In this document: positions 63,337 to 64,000 of the stretch, piece after piece
Layout: each line of letters begins with the position of its first letter
How positions within the stretch are numbered: the stretch's first letter is position 1
Origin: Actinoplanes ianthinogenes
Lineage (GTDB): Bacteria; Actinomycetota; Actinomycetes; Mycobacteriales; Micromonosporaceae
Reading direction: 5' to 3'
NCBI RefSeq assembly: GCF_018324205.1
Contig: NZ_AP023356.1
Location: forward strand, 1,922,001 to 1,986,000
DNA: 64,000 nucleotides
Position numbers and translations under genes: made by a program
The notes under the pieces: model-generated
Database searches by the model: none
What the model was told of the DNA's origin: nothing
What the model saw: the letters and a program-made list of their open reading frames with translations, nothing else

Positions 63337-64000
63337 ATGAAGTTCAGCCTCGGCATCGCGCTCAGCCCCCTCGACCAGCTCATCGACCTGGCGCGGACCG
63401 CCGAGGAGTGCGGCTTCGCGTCCATCGCCCTGCCCGACTCGCTCTTCTACTCCGAGGAGGTGAGCGCGAAGTATCCGTACACGCCGGACGGCAGCCGGTT
63501 CTGGACCGCGGAGACGCCCTGGTCGGACCCGCTCGTCACGGCCGCCGCGCTCGGTGCGGCCACGTCGCGGATCCGGTTCTACACGCAGGTGCTCAAGCTC
63601 GGCCCGCGCAACCCGGTGCTGCTGGCCCGGCAGGTCGGCTCGGTGGCCCACCTGACCGGCAACCGTTTCGGCCTCGGGGTCGGGCTCGGCTGGTCGCCGG
63701 AGGAGTCGCTGTGGTGCGGCGCGCCGTTCGAGGACCGGGGTGCCCGCGGCGATGAGGCTATCGACGTACTCAAATTGATTCTTGGGGGTGGCATGGTCGA
63801 GTATCACGGGAAGCACTTCGATTTCGGCCGCCTCCAGATGAGTCCGGCACCCACCGCCCCGGTCCCGATCTATGTGGGTGGGCATGCGGAGGCGGCGCTG
63901 CGCCGCGCCGCCCGGGTCGGCGACGGCTGGTCGTCGGCGATGATGCGGTTCGACGACCTGCGTGCCACGATCGACCGTCTGGCCGTCCTGCGCGGCGAGT
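63337..64000 (+). CDS. LLM-class F420-dependent oxidoreductase, 5-prime part
   Basis: The first 221 codons are present and the gene runs past the window. MKFSLGIALSPLDQLIDLARTAEECGFASI, read in parts, is the luciferase-like N-terminus; VAHLTGNRFGLGVGLGWSPEE is the cofactor loop and PVPIYVGGHAEAALRRAARVGDGW the barrel centre. GGAGG precedes ATG 63337, two bases after the upstream stop, so it belongs to the acyl-CoA dehydrogenase operon. It differs from the LLM gene at 48281 and probably reduces another steroid intermediate with F420H2. Confidence 0.85.
   Translation, partial: MKFSLGIALSPLDQLIDLARTAEECGFASIALPDSLFYSEEVSAKYPYTPDGSRFWTAETPWSDPLVTAAALGAATSRIRFYTQVLKLGPRNPVLLARQVGSVAHLTGNRFGLGVGLGWSPEESLWCGAPFEDRGARGDEAIDVLKLILGGGMVEYHGKHFDFGRLQMSPAPTAPVPIYVGGHAEAALRRAARVGDGWSSAMMRFDDLRATIDRLAVLRGE

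Overview
This is a GC-rich (about 70 percent or more) actinomycete chromosome segment with GTG and TTG starts and heavy ATGA-type gene overlap. F420-dependent oxidoreductases and a cholesterol-catabolism gene set point the same way. The overall style suggests a Micromonosporaceae-type organism such as Actinoplanes, but the genus is inference. There are no rRNA or tRNA genes, CRISPR arrays or recognisable insertion sequences.

Positions 1 to about 43.9 kb look like an enediyne biosynthetic gene cluster. The core is a long minus-strand run from 36759 down to 18441. In transcription order it holds two DUF1702/UnbL proteins, the iterative enediyne polyketide synthase (KS-AT-ACP-KR-DH-PPTase), the hot-dog thioesterase, an E6-type flavin reductase, an E7-type P450, UnbV and UnbU. 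These are followed by two further membrane proteins, a CopC-like protein, a GT-A-like protein, a PLP decarboxylase and a GNAT acetyltransferase. Elsewhere in the cluster are an epoxide hydrolase (16.4 kb), an SgcJ-type protein (40.4 kb) and a DUF5987-like/GMC oxidoreductase pair (41.1-43.3 kb). Together with the E6/E7 types these resemble the nine-membered enediyne set (C-1027, neocarzinostatin, kedarcidin). No apoprotein gene, deoxysugar genes or aromatic side-chain PKS is seen. Instead there are a free-standing condensation enzyme, an unusual GT2-type glycosyltransferase, an ATP-grasp ligase, the decarboxylase, several flavin, P450 and alpha-ketoglutarate oxygenases, and two ABC exporters. 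An AraC-type and a MerR-type regulator are candidate controllers.

Between the epoxide hydrolase gene and the GNAT gene (17.6-18.4 kb) is a non-coding structured element: about nine 63-bp tandem repeats, each with two hairpins, flanked by 80-bp imperfect inverted repeats. Intragenic tandem duplications also occur in the GNAT gene (33-bp units), a thiolase gene (42-bp units) and an acyl-CoA dehydrogenase gene (45-bp units).

From 44.9 kb to the right end the window encodes steroid catabolism. It has a Tat-exported cholesterol oxidase and 3-ketosteroid dehydrogenase, F420-dependent oxidoreductases, short-chain dehydrogenases, an aldehyde dehydrogenase, and the C/D-ring (HIP) pathway genes echA20-ipdA-ipdB-ipdC, a FadA6-type thiolase, acyl-CoA dehydrogenases and a KstR2-like TetR regulator. 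Four sites fit the KstR consensus TnnAACnnGTTnnA, and three sites resemble the KstR2 box (AnCAAGnnCTTGnT) with one or two mismatches. They sit in front of these transcription units and suggest a bipartite regulon.
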